From the NCBI RefSeq assembly GCF_002335525.1, contig NZ_BDUF01000043.1:32903-71023 (forward strand): DNA of 38,121 nucleotides, read 5' to 3'. Made by a program: the position numbers and the translations under genes. Within the stretch, counting starts at the first letter, position 1. Every line of letters begins with the position of its first letter. The notes under the pieces are model-generated. The model did not search any database and had not been told where the DNA came from. It saw only the letters and a list, made by a program, of their open reading frames with translations. Of this stretch, positions 17,327 through 25,371 are shown one piece after another. The stretch comes from Effusibacillus lacus (GTDB lineage: Bacteria; Bacillota; Bacilli; Tumebacillales; Effusibacillaceae).

Positions 17327-18058
17327 TTAGGAAAGACCGAGTCCGGTCAGGGCATGGTAGAAGACGAAACCGCCAAGACAGAGAATGAGAATTGATGATA
17401 CAAACGTCAAAGCATTGGCCACACGCCATTTCTCAAGCTGCCTGACGGAATCTTCCGCCCTGACCACCACCATTCCCAATGTACTCATGGCAATGGCGCT
17501 GCCAATTGAGAAAGCGGCAACCAATCCGAGTCCCATGGGAATCTGATTGGCTGAGATGGCGGCGAGTAAAACGGCGAGGGCGCTGGGGCAGGGAATCAGG
17601 CCGGTAAAAAATCCGATGGAAAACAGCCTTGCCAGGGAAGATGGCGTTTCACGACCATGGTGCGCATGATGATGGTGATGGGTACATGTTTCTTGATGGA
17701 ATTGGGTATCGTCGTCAAGATGATGTCCGATTTTTCCAACCACCACTACCCGCGGTCGTACCTGTTGAAGGAGGATTCTCCCCCCCATCAGACAAATTAC
17801 GGATCCGGAGATCAGTTGCATCCAGGCAACCATTTGATCCTGAACAAAAATCTTTACAGTTGACGACGCTGCAAATGCCAATAATACGATGGAAAGCGTA
17901 TGTGCGATTGCGGATATGATCCCCAGTAAGATTGCGTCCCTTGTCCTTGCCCGCGAGGATATCAGGTATGCGGTCAAAACCCCTTTTCCGTGTCCCGGTT
18001 CCAGAGAATGCAGCGCTCCCAATCCAACTGCTGCAGGAATTGTATAAATCAGTTCCAT
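17327..18058 (-). CDS. NicO/RcnA-family metal transporter with His-rich loop
   Basis: 243-aa membrane protein with about six helices. The NicO signature ALHSLEPGHGKGVLTAYLI lies at residues 15-33, and a second metal-site motif, FFTGLIPCPSALAVL, lies in the C-terminal half. The central cytoplasmic loop (about residues 111-137) contains roughly a dozen histidines and two aspartate/glutamate clusters. Known members move Ni2+ or Co2+, often as efflux pumps. Here the gene is divergent from zur, with a Zur-box-like site in its upstream region, so zinc is an alternative substrate. Direction and metal cannot be read from the sequence. Confidence 0.87.
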   Translation of the reverse strand: MELIYTIPAAVGLGALHSLEPGHGKGVLTAYLISSRARTRDAILLGIISAIAHTLSIVLLAFAASSTVKIFVQDQMVAWMQLISGSVICLMGGRILLQQVRPRVVVVGKIGHHLDDDTQFHQETCTHHHHHAHHGRETPSSLARLFSIGFFTGLIPCPSALAVLLAAISANQIPMGLGLVAAFSIGSAIAMSTLGMVVVRAEDSVRQLEKWRVANALTFVSSILILCLGGFVFYHALTGLGLS

Positions 18059-18122
18059 CTAACTTCCTCCTCAAAGGGTTGTCTGTAATGATTATGCAGA
18101 CATGTCTTGCAACTTTCCTTTC

Positions 18123-18143
18123 AAATCGTAATTGTTATTATTT
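18123..18143. promoter_or_regulatory. Zur-box-like site upstream of the NicO gene
   Basis: Agrees with the Bacillus Zur consensus (core TCGTAATnATTACGA with AAA/TTT flanks) at 17 of 20 defined positions. The left half AAATCGTAAT is intact and the right half is degenerate. Lies 65 bp before the NicO start and 117 bp before zur. Confidence 0.65.
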
Positions 18144-18180
18144 AAGAGGGATATGAGGTTTTTTCTGCTTGCATCTGTGC

Positions 18181-18201
18181 AAATCGAAATTTTTACGGAT
18201 G
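18181..18201. promoter_or_regulatory. Weaker Zur-box-like site upstream of zur
   Basis: AAATCGAAATTTTTACGG matches the Zur consensus at 15 of 20 defined positions across the 21 bp. It lies just upstream of the candidate zur -10 element TATAAT (18239-18244), which fits autoregulation. Confidence 0.45.
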
Positions 18202-18259
18202 AAAGAAGAATGAGTGAAGTGGTCATCTGCGATAATGATATAATAGACAGCAGGGGTGA

Positions 18260-18685
18260 ATGATGATGACTGTTGAGCAGGCTCTGCAATTGCTAAAAGA
18301 AGAAGGTTATAAATTTACGGGGAAACGGGAACAGATGATCCGCATCTTTGACCGTGAGAAGCGATATTTATCCGCCAAGGACATTCTGGAATACATGCAG
18401 GAAGACTATCCGGGCCTTAGTTATGATACCATTTACCGCAATCTTACGTTGTTTGAAAATATGGGCATTCTGGAAGCGACAGAGCTGGGCGGGGAACGAA
18501 TCTACCGGTTTCGTTGTTCGACAGACGAGCATCACCACCACTTGATTTGTCTTTCATGCGGGAAAGCCCGGCATATCAAATCATGTCCTTTGGATGCGAT
18601 GCTTGGTGAACCGGCCGAGTTCACCATTACGGGACATAAATTTGAAATTTATGGGTATTGTACGGACTGTAAGCCGGCCAAGTAA
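18260..18685 (+). CDS. zur: Zinc uptake regulator Zur (Fur family)
   Basis: About 141-aa zinc-responsive repressor. From memory the layout closely follows Bacillus subtilis Zur: LLKEEGYKFTGKREQMIRIF winged-helix start, DYPGLSYDTIYRNLTLFE recognition helix, DEHHHHLICLSCGK histidine cluster and first structural CxxC, IKSCP, GHKFEIYGYCTDC with the second CxxC. Three consecutive ATG codons (18260, 18263, 18266) follow AGGGGTG; the exact start is unsettled. It sits between a NicO gene and znuACB, and Zur-like boxes occur on both sides, so it probably controls both units and itself. Confidence 0.95.
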   Translation: MMMTVEQALQLLKEEGYKFTGKREQMIRIFDREKRYLSAKDILEYMQEDYPGLSYDTIYRNLTLFENMGILEATELGGERIYRFRCSTDEHHHHLICLSCGKARHIKSCPLDAMLGEPAEFTITGHKFEIYGYCTDCKPAK

Positions 18686-18746
18686 CCTTGCAATATTTGT
18701 CGTTCCGGTAAAATTCCTTTCTGGTTCGGATTTCTTTGCATACAAC

Positions 18747-18767
18747 AAATCGTATTTATTACGATTT
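18747..18767. promoter_or_regulatory. Near-perfect Zur box upstream of znuA
   Basis: The core TCGTATTTATTACGA (18750-18764) differs from the consensus TCGTAATnATTACGA at one base, with AAA and TTT flanks completing the 21-bp palindrome. It lies directly upstream of the -35 element. Confidence 0.92.
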
Positions 18768-18770
18768 ATG

Positions 18771-18799
18771 TTGACGTAGTTGTCATCACATTATATACT
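18771..18799 (+). promoter_or_regulatory. znuA promoter
   Basis: TTGACG (18771-18776), 17-bp spacer, TATACT (18794-18799). It is bracketed by two Zur-like boxes. Confidence 0.8.
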
Positions 18800-18811
18800 A
18801 GCTTGTGTAGT

Positions 18812-18832
18812 AAATCTGATAAACTACGATTT
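18812..18832. promoter_or_regulatory. Second, degenerate Zur-like box at the znuA transcription start
   Basis: Reads AAATCTGATAAACTACGATTT as a spaced 21-mer matching the Zur consensus at 15 of 20 positions, with an intact right half TACGATTT. It lies just downstream of the -10, where bound repressor would block initiation. Confidence 0.55.
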
Positions 18833-18862
18833 AAGTTGAGAAAGGATTTGGGGGGAATTGAG

Positions 18863-19867
18863 GTGAATAAGCTCTTGACAAGAGTCTGCACCGCATTGGC
18901 AGTTGGAGCATTGCTGGCGTTGAGTGCCGGCTGTTCAAATCCGGCGCAAAAGCCGGATCCTGCGTCACAAGATGCAAAAAAGATTCAGGTAATCACTAGC
19001 TTCTATCCCTTGGCTGATTTTTCCAAAAACGTCGGAAAAGAAAACATTACGGTGACCAATCTCGTGCCGCCGGGAGTAGACCCGCACGATTGGGAGCCAA
19101 CCCCCAAAGACATGAAAAAAGTTTCTGAAGCAAAGGTTTTTATCTATAACGGAGCAGGCTTTGAGCCGTGGATCGAGAAAGTGTTAGAAAGTGTTGACAA
19201 GTCTAAACTTGTGATCATAGACACCAGTAAAAATGTGGAACTGCTGAAGGCGGGAGACCTTGAGCACGAGCATGAAAGCGAGCATAAAGATGAACACCAA
19301 AATGAGAAAACAGAAGAACACAAAGATGAACAGGGGCACGGGGAATATGACCCGCACTTCTGGCTGGATCCGCTGAACGCCATCAAGCAGGTACAGGCGA
19401 TAGCGGAAGGATTGGGGAAAGCGGATGCCCAAAATAAAGACAAATATGAAGCAAACGCAAAAGAGTATACCGGCAAACTGGAAGCGCTGCACAAGGAATT
19501 TGAAACGGAACTGGCAAAGGCGAAGAAAAAAGAGGTTGTCACCACACACGCCGCGTTTGGTTATCTGACACACCGTTACGGCCTTGAACAGATTCCGATC
19601 ATGGGCTTGGCCCCGGATGCGGAACCAAGCCCGAAAGCGATGAAAGAAATCGTGGAAGAAGCCCGTGAACACGATGTCAAATACATCTTCTTCGAGACTT
19701 TGGTCAGCCCCAAGGTGGCGGAAACCGTCGCAAAAGAAATTGGCGCCAAGACGCTGGTGCTGAATCCGATTGAGGGTTTGACGGAAGAAGAGCAGAAAAA
19801 GGGCGAGGATTATATTTCAAAGATGCGAGAAAACCTGAAAAATCTGGTAACGGCTCTGGGGAGTTAA
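18863..19867 (+). CDS. znuA: Zinc ABC importer binding lipoprotein
   Basis: 334-aa lipoprotein of the cluster 9 metal-binding family that captures Zn2+ outside the membrane. Signal peptide with lipobox LSAGC. The mature part starts with QVITSFYPLADFSKNVG, then GVDPHDWEPTPKD and the zinc-specific flexible loop (about residues 133-160, several HE/HK repeats) before YDPHFWLDP. Metal-ligand histidines in VTTHAAFGYLTHRYG follow. Start GTG 18863 behind GGGGGG; the open frame extends to 18803 but covers the Zur box. The stop is 1 bp before znuC. Confidence 0.93.
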   Translation: MNKLLTRVCTALAVGALLALSAGCSNPAQKPDPASQDAKKIQVITSFYPLADFSKNVGKENITVTNLVPPGVDPHDWEPTPKDMKKVSEAKVFIYNGAGFEPWIEKVLESVDKSKLVIIDTSKNVELLKAGDLEHEHESEHKDEHQNEKTEEHKDEQGHGEYDPHFWLDPLNAIKQVQAIAEGLGKADAQNKDKYEANAKEYTGKLEALHKEFETELAKAKKKEVVTTHAAFGYLTHRYGLEQIPIMGLAPDAEPSPKAMKEIVEEAREHDVKYIFFETLVSPKVAETVAKEIGAKTLVLNPIEGLTEEEQKKGEDYISKMRENLKNLVTALGS

Positions 19868-19868
19868 T

Positions 19869-20618
19869 ATGTCGCAAACACCTGTCATTGAATTGAGAAA
19901 TGTGTATTTCCAATACGGGGACCGGCCTGCTGTTGAAGATTTGAATCTGGTTGTGCATGAAGGCGAATTTTTGGGAATAATCGGTCCCAATGGCGCCGGC
20001 AAGTCCACTGCGTTGAAACTCATGCTGGGACTGCTGCGTCCCGTTCGAGGGGACGTCTTGTTATTCGGGCGGCCTCTTTCCGAGTTTAAGGACTGGAGCA
20101 AAATCGGTTACGTGTCACAAAAAGCCGCCTCGTTTAACACGCGATTTCCGGCTACCGTAACGGAAGTTGTGGAAACCGGCCTGCTCGGAAAAAAAGGAAC
20201 CTGGTGGAGTTGGAAAGAAAATAAAAGAAGGGTGGCCGAGGCGCTTGAGTTGGTCGGAATGCGCGAGTTTGCGGATCGCCGGATCGGAGATCTGTCGGGC
20301 GGTCAGCAGCAGCGCGTATTTATCGCGAGAGCGCTCGTCGGAGATCCCGAGTTGATCCTTCTTGACGAGCCCGTAGAGGGAGTCGATGCGGAGGCACAGG
20401 GCCAGTTTTATGATATACTCGACCGGCTGAACAAAGTGCACGGGATCACTTTGGTGATTGTCTCTCATGACATTGGAACCATCAGCAACAAAGTGGGACA
20501 ACTGGCATGCATCAACAAAACCCTGCATTACCATGGAAGCCCCCAGGAATTTATGGAGGGCGGCGACTTGTCCGGCCTGTACGGTCATGACGTGAAGCTG
20601 GTCCACCATCACCACTGA
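19869..20618 (+). CDS. znuC: Zinc ABC importer ATPase
   Basis: 249-aa ATP-binding subunit. Walker A GPNGAGKST (about 39-47), Q-loop in GYVSQK, signature LSGGQ (142-146), Walker B LILLDEPVEG and switch histidine in VSHD. The protein ends in VHHHH, a short histidine tail that could bind zinc. GGGGAG precedes ATG 19869. Part of znuA-znuC-znuB. Confidence 0.94.
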   Translation: MSQTPVIELRNVYFQYGDRPAVEDLNLVVHEGEFLGIIGPNGAGKSTALKLMLGLLRPVRGDVLLFGRPLSEFKDWSKIGYVSQKAASFNTRFPATVTEVVETGLLGKKGTWWSWKENKRRVAEALELVGMREFADRRIGDLSGGQQQRVFIARALVGDPELILLDEPVEGVDAEAQGQFYDILDRLNKVHGITLVIVSHDIGTISNKVGQLACINKTLHYHGSPQEFMEGGDLSGLYGHDVKLVHHHH

Positions 20619-20636
20619 CAAAGGAGTAGGGACGGT

Positions 20637-21443
20637 TTGCTGGAGATTTTTGACTATGACTTTATGATCCGGGCGCTCCTGGCGGGAGGTCTCATCGGGA
20701 TTATGTGCCCATTGATCGGGTCTTTCCTGGTTGTCCGGAGATTGTCACTGGTGGCGGATACCTTGGCCCATGTTTCTCTGGCCGGAGTCGCAACAGGGAT
20801 GCTGATTGGGGTATATCCGATTCTGACAGCCATGTTGTTTGCCTTTATCGGGGCGCTGTTTATCGAGCAGCTGCGGAAGGCTTACCGGACTTATGGCGAA
20901 ATTTCCATCGCCATCGTGCTTTCGGGCGGACTTGCCATTGCGATTGTTCTGATCGGGTTGGGAAAAGGGTTCAATCTGGATGTTTTCAGCTATTTGTTCG
21001 GCAGCATCATTGCGGTAAGCGCGACCGATTTACAGGTGATGTCGGGGGTAGCAGTTGCGGCGATCCTGTTTGTGACTATTTTCTACAAGCGGCTTTTTGC
21101 ACTCTCGTTTGATGAGGAACAGGCCCAATTGCGCGGTGTAAGCACCGCCGGGCTAAACGCCTTGTACATGATGATGACTGCGTTGGTTGTCTCGGTTTCC
21201 ATTCGTGTCGTCGGGGTACTGCTGGTATCCTCTCTGATCGTCATCCCAGTTGCAGCAGCCATGCAGATCGTCCGAAGCTTCCGAAATCTAGTTTTCGCAG
21301 CCGTCGGAATCGCCCTGACTGGAATCATCAGCGGACTTGTGCTTTCATTTCATCTGGATCTTGCCCCCGGGGGAACCATTGTTCTTATGCTGCTTGCGGT
21401 CTTGATTGGCGCAATCAGCCTGAAAAAGTATCTGACCGCATAA
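20637..21443 (+). CDS. znuB: Zinc ABC importer permease
   Basis: 268-aa membrane subunit with 7-8 helices, of the ZnuB/MntB family: LLAGGLIGIMCPLIGSFLVVRRLSL, DTLAHVSLAGVATG, and RVVGVLLVSSLIVIPVAAAMQI are its landmarks. Start is TTG 20637 with AAGGAG 10 nt upstream. It is followed directly by a terminator, closing the zinc operon. Confidence 0.94.
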   Translation: MLEIFDYDFMIRALLAGGLIGIMCPLIGSFLVVRRLSLVADTLAHVSLAGVATGMLIGVYPILTAMLFAFIGALFIEQLRKAYRTYGEISIAIVLSGGLAIAIVLIGLGKGFNLDVFSYLFGSIIAVSATDLQVMSGVAVAAILFVTIFYKRLFALSFDEEQAQLRGVSTAGLNALYMMMTALVVSVSIRVVGVLLVSSLIVIPVAAAMQIVRSFRNLVFAAVGIALTGIISGLVLSFHLDLAPGGTIVLMLLAVLIGAISLKKYLTA

Positions 21444-21470
21444 AGGGACACCGCAGGGTGTCCTTTTTTT
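21443..21470 (+). terminator. Terminator of the znu operon
   Basis: AAGGGACACC and GGGTGTCCTT pair with a single bulged G around a GCA loop, followed by seven T. The left arm begins just after the znuB stop. Confidence 0.9.
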
Positions 21471-21572
21471 GTTCGAACAGTAGACATTTTGCATCTTCTC
21501 TCATATAATTTTTTTGTATAAGGGAAACTTTTTTCACCCCGTCCATCTTTGGGAAAATTTTTTTAAACAAAA

Positions 21573-21589
21573 AGTTTCCTTAGGGAAAT
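21573..21589. promoter_or_regulatory. Palindrome upstream of the manganese importer, possible MntR-type site
   Basis: AGTTTCCTTAGGGAAAT is a near-palindrome centred on TTA. A matching half, AAGGGAAACTTTT, lies at 21520-21532. Position and shape fit a DtxR/MntR-family operator controlling the downstream ABC genes, but the consensus match is from memory. Confidence 0.45.
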
Positions 21590-21650
21590 ATAGTTGTCCT
21601 ATTGAAACTAAGTTAGTTAAGAAGAAAATGATATTCGGAGGGAGAAACGT

Positions 21651-22613
21651 ATGGCGCGCATGTTCAAGAAAATAATCGTCTTTCAGGCAGTGCTTCTCTT
21701 AACGCTTGCCCTGGTGCTGGCCGGTTGCGGGGCAAATGCGCAGCCAGGTGCGGGGAACACAAAAAAATCAATTGAGGGAACAGTCAAAGTGACGACCACC
21801 ACCGGCATGATCAGCGACATCGTGAAAAATGTCGGAGGGGAGCACGTAGAGGTGCAGGGTTTAATGGGGCCGGGTGTCGATCCCCATCTTTACAAAGCGT
21901 CACAAGGGGATATCGCCAAATTAAAGAAGGCGGACATCATTTTCTACAACGGGTTGAACCTGGAGGGAAAAATGGCAGACATCTTCGTGCGAATGTCCAG
22001 GGAAAAGCCGGCGATTGCCGTTACGGAATATATTCCGGAAAGCCAGTTGCGGGAGCCGCCCGATTTTGCCGGCCATTATGACCCGCATGTCTGGTTCGAC
22101 GTGAAATTGTGGATGAAGGCGGTCGAACGGGTCCGGGACGGTCTAATTGAAGTGGCTCCTGACCGCAAGGCGGATTTTGAAAAGAACACTCAACAATACC
22201 TGAAACAGTTGGAAGAACTGGACGCTTATGCCAAGCAGCAATTGGCTCAGATCCCGAAAAAGCAAAGGGTATTGGTCACCGCACACGACGCCTTCGGATA
22301 TTTCGGGACAGCCTACGACCTGGAGGTAACGGGTCTGCAGGGGATCAGTACCGACTCGGAATACGGACTGCAAGACGTACAGAATTTGGTTGACATGCTG
22401 GTTCAAAGGAAGATCAAGGCGGTGTTTATCGAATCTAGCGTGCCGAAACGGGCGATTGAGGCGGTTGTGGAAGGAGCGAAAGCCAAGAACCATATCGTGA
22501 CGGTGGGAGGAGAACTGTTCTCCGATGCCATGGGCGATCCCGGCACCCAGGGAGGCACCTATATCGGCATGGTCAAACATAATGTGGATACGATTGTGGC
22601 TGCTTTGAAATAA
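21651..22613 (+). CDS. mntA: Manganese-type ABC importer binding lipoprotein
   Basis: 320-aa cluster 9 binding protein. Signal peptide with lipobox LVLAGC (about residues 21-26). KVTTTTGMISDIVKNVGGEHV, GVDPHLYKASQGD, HYDPHVWFDV, TAHDAFGYFG and GLQGISTDSEYGLQDV carry the His/Glu/Asp ligands. It lacks the His-rich loop seen in the neighbouring ZnuA, which, with the TTTGMIxD start, points to Mn2+ (MntA/TroA/PsaA side of the family). Zinc or iron cannot be excluded. GGAGGG precedes ATG 21651. Confidence 0.87.
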   Translation: MARMFKKIIVFQAVLLLTLALVLAGCGANAQPGAGNTKKSIEGTVKVTTTTGMISDIVKNVGGEHVEVQGLMGPGVDPHLYKASQGDIAKLKKADIIFYNGLNLEGKMADIFVRMSREKPAIAVTEYIPESQLREPPDFAGHYDPHVWFDVKLWMKAVERVRDGLIEVAPDRKADFEKNTQQYLKQLEELDAYAKQQLAQIPKKQRVLVTAHDAFGYFGTAYDLEVTGLQGISTDSEYGLQDVQNLVDMLVQRKIKAVFIESSVPKRAIEAVVEGAKAKNHIVTVGGELFSDAMGDPGTQGGTYIGMVKHNVDTIVAALK

Positions 22614-22638
22614 GGAAAGAAAGGGAGGAGTGCACGGT

Positions 22639-23406
22639 ATGCATAGTTTTGAACACCCCCCGGTTTCCGTCAAGAACCTGACTGTTGCCTACCATCGGAA
22701 ACCGGTATTGAAAGATATAGAGTTTACCATCCCCGAAGGCAAGCTGATCGGCGTTGTCGGGCCGAACGGTGCTGGAAAATCTACCCTGATCAAGGGCATT
22801 CTCGGACTGGTTCCGACAGTTTCCGGCCAGGTGGAAATCTACGGCAAGCCTTGCAGGTCGCAGCGCAAATTGATCGGGTATGTTCCGCAAAGGGAATCGG
22901 TGGACTGGGACTTTCCGACGAACGCGTTTGATGTGGTACTGATGGGACGATACGGCCATATCGGATGGTTCCGGAGACCGCGGGCGATCGATAAGGAAAT
23001 TGCGATGGATTGTCTGGAAAAGGTCGGCATGGCGGATTTTGCCGGCAGGCAAATCAGCCAGTTGTCGGGAGGCCAGCAGCAACGCGTGTTTCTGGCAAGG
23101 GCACTGGCCCAGGACGCCTCCATCTATTTCATGGATGAACCGTTTGCAGGTGTGGACGCAGCCACCGAAAAGGCGATCATTACCCTGTTAAACGAGTTGA
23201 AAAAACAGGGTAAAACCGTCCTTGTTGTGCATCATGATTTGCAGACGGTAACCGAATACTTTGATTGGCTGCTGATGCTCAACGTTCAGAAAATTGCTGT
23301 CGGACCGGCGGCAGAGGTGTTTACTCCACACAACCTGCAGTTGACTTACGGCGGAAGACTCGCTTTTATCGAAGACGGCGGAAAACTGACCATTGCCGGA
23401 GTGTAG
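22639..23406 (+). CDS. mntB: Manganese-type ABC importer ATPase
   Basis: 255-aa ATPase. Walker A GPNGAGKST (41-49), signature LSGGQ (141-145), Walker B IYFMDEPFAG and H-loop VVHHD. ATG 22639 is chosen because the in-frame GTG at 22630 sits inside the ribosome binding site AAGGGAGGAG. GRYGHIGWFRRP before the signature is typical of the Mn/Zn cluster. Second gene of a four-gene operon. Confidence 0.9.
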   Translation: MHSFEHPPVSVKNLTVAYHRKPVLKDIEFTIPEGKLIGVVGPNGAGKSTLIKGILGLVPTVSGQVEIYGKPCRSQRKLIGYVPQRESVDWDFPTNAFDVVLMGRYGHIGWFRRPRAIDKEIAMDCLEKVGMADFAGRQISQLSGGQQQRVFLARALAQDASIYFMDEPFAGVDAATEKAIITLLNELKKQGKTVLVVHHDLQTVTEYFDWLLMLNVQKIAVGPAAEVFTPHNLQLTYGGRLAFIEDGGKLTIAGV

Positions 23407-23422
23407 GAGGTGAGAGGAAAAG

Positions 23423-24367
23423 ATGGAATCTTTGCCGAATTTGCTGTCTGACCCCAACACCCGGTGGGTGTTGGCCGGTTGTATCCTGCTCGGGCTCAGT
23501 TCCGGAGTGCTTGGATGTTTCGCCTATTTGAGGAAGCACAGTCTGATGGGGGATGCGGTGGCTCACGCCTCTCTGCCGGGCATATGCGTCGGGTTCATGA
23601 TCTATGGCAGCAAGTCAATTGGCGTGTTTTTGCTGGCGGCTGCCGCTGCCGGGCTGCTCTGCTCATTCTGCATCAGCATGCTCACCCGTTGGTCGAGAAT
23701 CAAGGAAGATACAGCTTTGGGCCTTGTCTTGTCAGTCTTCTTCGGATTCGGCATTGTCCTGCTGACACGGATTCAGCATACGCCCAACGGGAACCAGAGC
23801 GGGCTGGATGACTTTCTGTTCGGGCAGGCCGCCTCCCTTGTCGGCAGTGATGTGCGAGTGATGATGGCGTTGGCCGGCATCCTCTTGTTCATCACTTGGC
23901 TGCTGTTCAAGGAGTTCAAGCTGCTGAGCTTTGATCCGGGATTCGGTCGGGGGTTGGGTCTGCCTATGGGAGTTCTCAACGCGCTGATGATGCTGTTGAT
24001 TGTACTGGCGGTTGTTATAGGACTTCAGGCGGTAGGTGTTGTCCTAATGTCTGCCATGCTGATTACTCCGGCTCTTGCAGCCCGCTATTGGACCGACAGA
24101 CTGGATCGTATGGTTTTACTGGCTGGCCTGTTCGGAGCGGCGTCAGGGTTTATTGGCACACTCGTCAGCGGGATGACGGCCCACCTCCCTACAGGTCCGG
24201 TGATCGTTCTGGCTTCCACGGTGCTGTTCCTGGTCTCGTTTGTTTTTGCCCCGCGCCGGGGACTGCTGATGAAATGGTACCGGCAATACCAACTGCGGTC
24301 TGCCTATCAGAAACAGGTTGATTCCTGCCCCACGATGCGTTCCTTTGAAGGGAGCGACCCAGTATGA
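23423..24367 (+). CDS. mntC: Manganese-type ABC importer permease, first of two
   Basis: 314 aa, about eight hydrophobic helices. NTRWVLAGCILLGLSSGVLGCFAYLRKHSLMGDAVAHASLPGI is the family N-terminus, and VGVVLMSAMLITPALAARYWTDRL the conserved late helix. AGGAGG lies before ATG 23423. The last 4 bp overlap the next permease (ATGA), which implies translational coupling. Two different permeases suggest a heterodimeric channel as in Bacillus MntCD. Confidence 0.9.
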   Translation: MESLPNLLSDPNTRWVLAGCILLGLSSGVLGCFAYLRKHSLMGDAVAHASLPGICVGFMIYGSKSIGVFLLAAAAAGLLCSFCISMLTRWSRIKEDTALGLVLSVFFGFGIVLLTRIQHTPNGNQSGLDDFLFGQAASLVGSDVRVMMALAGILLFITWLLFKEFKLLSFDPGFGRGLGLPMGVLNALMMLLIVLAVVIGLQAVGVVLMSAMLITPALAARYWTDRLDRMVLLAGLFGAASGFIGTLVSGMTAHLPTGPVIVLASTVLFLVSFVFAPRRGLLMKWYRQYQLRSAYQKQVDSCPTMRSFEGSDPV

Positions 24368-25242
24368 GTGATACGGCCTGGATTTTGCTGACCGGTTCCC
24401 TGGTGGCGGCTTCCTGCGGTTTTTTGGGCTGCTTTCTGATATTGAGAAGGCTGGCCATGCTGGGTGATGCGATCAGTCATGCGGTACTTCCGGGGATTGT
24501 TCTGGCGTTTTTGATCGCTCACAGCATGGACGGTGTTGTCATGTTGATCGGCGCCGCCCTCCTGGGACTGCTGACCACTTTTTTCGTACAGACCCTGAAC
24601 CAGGGAGGCGTGCAGTCGGATGCCGCCATTGGGGTTACCTTTACTGCTCTGTTTGCCATCGGAGTTGTTCTGGTCTCGGTTTTTGCACAGGATGTGCATT
24701 TGGATCTGGAGCACGTGTTGTACGGGGAGATTGCCTATGTGCCCTGGAATACCCTGACTGTTGGAGGCATGGATCTGGGACCAAGGGCTGTCTGGATGGC
24801 GGGGGGAACCTTCTTGCTCAGCCTGATGGTGGTGGGGCTGTTTTACAAGGAGTTTAAAATTTGCTCCTTTGACCCGGCCATGGCATCCGCCATCGGGATT
24901 CCCGTTGTGCTGATCCATTACGTGATGATGGTCCTTGTTTCCATGACCACAGTGGCCTCTTTCGAGAGTGTCGGAGCCATTCTGGTGGTTGCCATGCTGG
25001 TTGCGCCCGGAGCCACTGCCTATCTGCTGACGGACCGCCTTGGCCTCATGCTTGGATTCAGTGTCGTCATAGGAGTCCTCTGCGCCTTCTTGGGGTATTA
25101 CCTGGCAGTGCTGCTCGATGCATCCATAGCCGGTTCCATGAGCACGGTGGCAGGAGTTTTGTTCACGCTTGCCTTCGTCCTGTCTCCCACTCATGGGCTG
25201 ATGTCCCGCTGGCTGGCCAGGAGGCAGCTTGGCGGCAGCTAG
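24364..25242 (+). CDS. mntD: Manganese-type ABC importer permease, second of two
   Basis: 292 aa, related to the preceding permease: FLGCFLILRRLAMLGDAISHAVLPGIVLAF, FESVGAILVVAMLVAPGATAYLLTDRL and LSPTHGLMSRWLARR. The EHVLYGEIAYVPW stretch between helices is typical of the MntD/SitD branch. Translationally coupled to the gene before it; a hairpin follows. Confidence 0.9.
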   Translation: MSDTAWILLTGSLVAASCGFLGCFLILRRLAMLGDAISHAVLPGIVLAFLIAHSMDGVVMLIGAALLGLLTTFFVQTLNQGGVQSDAAIGVTFTALFAIGVVLVSVFAQDVHLDLEHVLYGEIAYVPWNTLTVGGMDLGPRAVWMAGGTFLLSLMVVGLFYKEFKICSFDPAMASAIGIPVVLIHYVMMVLVSMTTVASFESVGAILVVAMLVAPGATAYLLTDRLGLMLGFSVVIGVLCAFLGYYLAVLLDASIAGSMSTVAGVLFTLAFVLSPTHGLMSRWLARRQLGGS

Positions 25243-25260
25243 CAAATGCGGGTATTCACA

Positions 25261-25289
25261 AAGAGTGTCGTGATCTTAGCGGCACTCTT
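25261..25289 (+). terminator. Hairpin after the manganese operon
   Basis: AAGAGTG (25261-25267) and CACTCTT (25283-25289) form a 7-bp stem with a 15-nt loop. The T run afterwards is short (TTAGTTTG), so termination strength is uncertain. Confidence 0.55.
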
Positions 25290-25303
25290 AGTTTGTGCAC
25301 TAT

Positions 25304-25333
25304 TTGCCATACTCTGTCGATATTAGGTACAAT
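25304..25333 (+). promoter_or_regulatory. Candidate selA-selD promoter
   Basis: TTGCCA (25304-25309), 18-bp spacer, TACAAT (25328-25333), 38 bp before the selA start. Confidence 0.6.
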
Positions 25334-25371
25334 AAGATGGATTCCAGTTCTTCGGTATTCGAGGTGAGTTC

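Noticed and set aside
18059-18259. tRNA or small RNA gene between NicO and zur
   Set aside because: No cloverleaf or terminator is seen; the space is explained by promoters and Zur-like boxes.
24307-25245. 312-aa minus-strand ORF
   Set aside because: Antisense shadow of the second manganese permease; low-complexity His/Gln/Gly translation.
25243-25371. selC (tRNA-Sec) upstream of selA
   Set aside because: The interval is too short and lacks a long acceptor/variable arm; only a weak hairpin and a promoter are visible.
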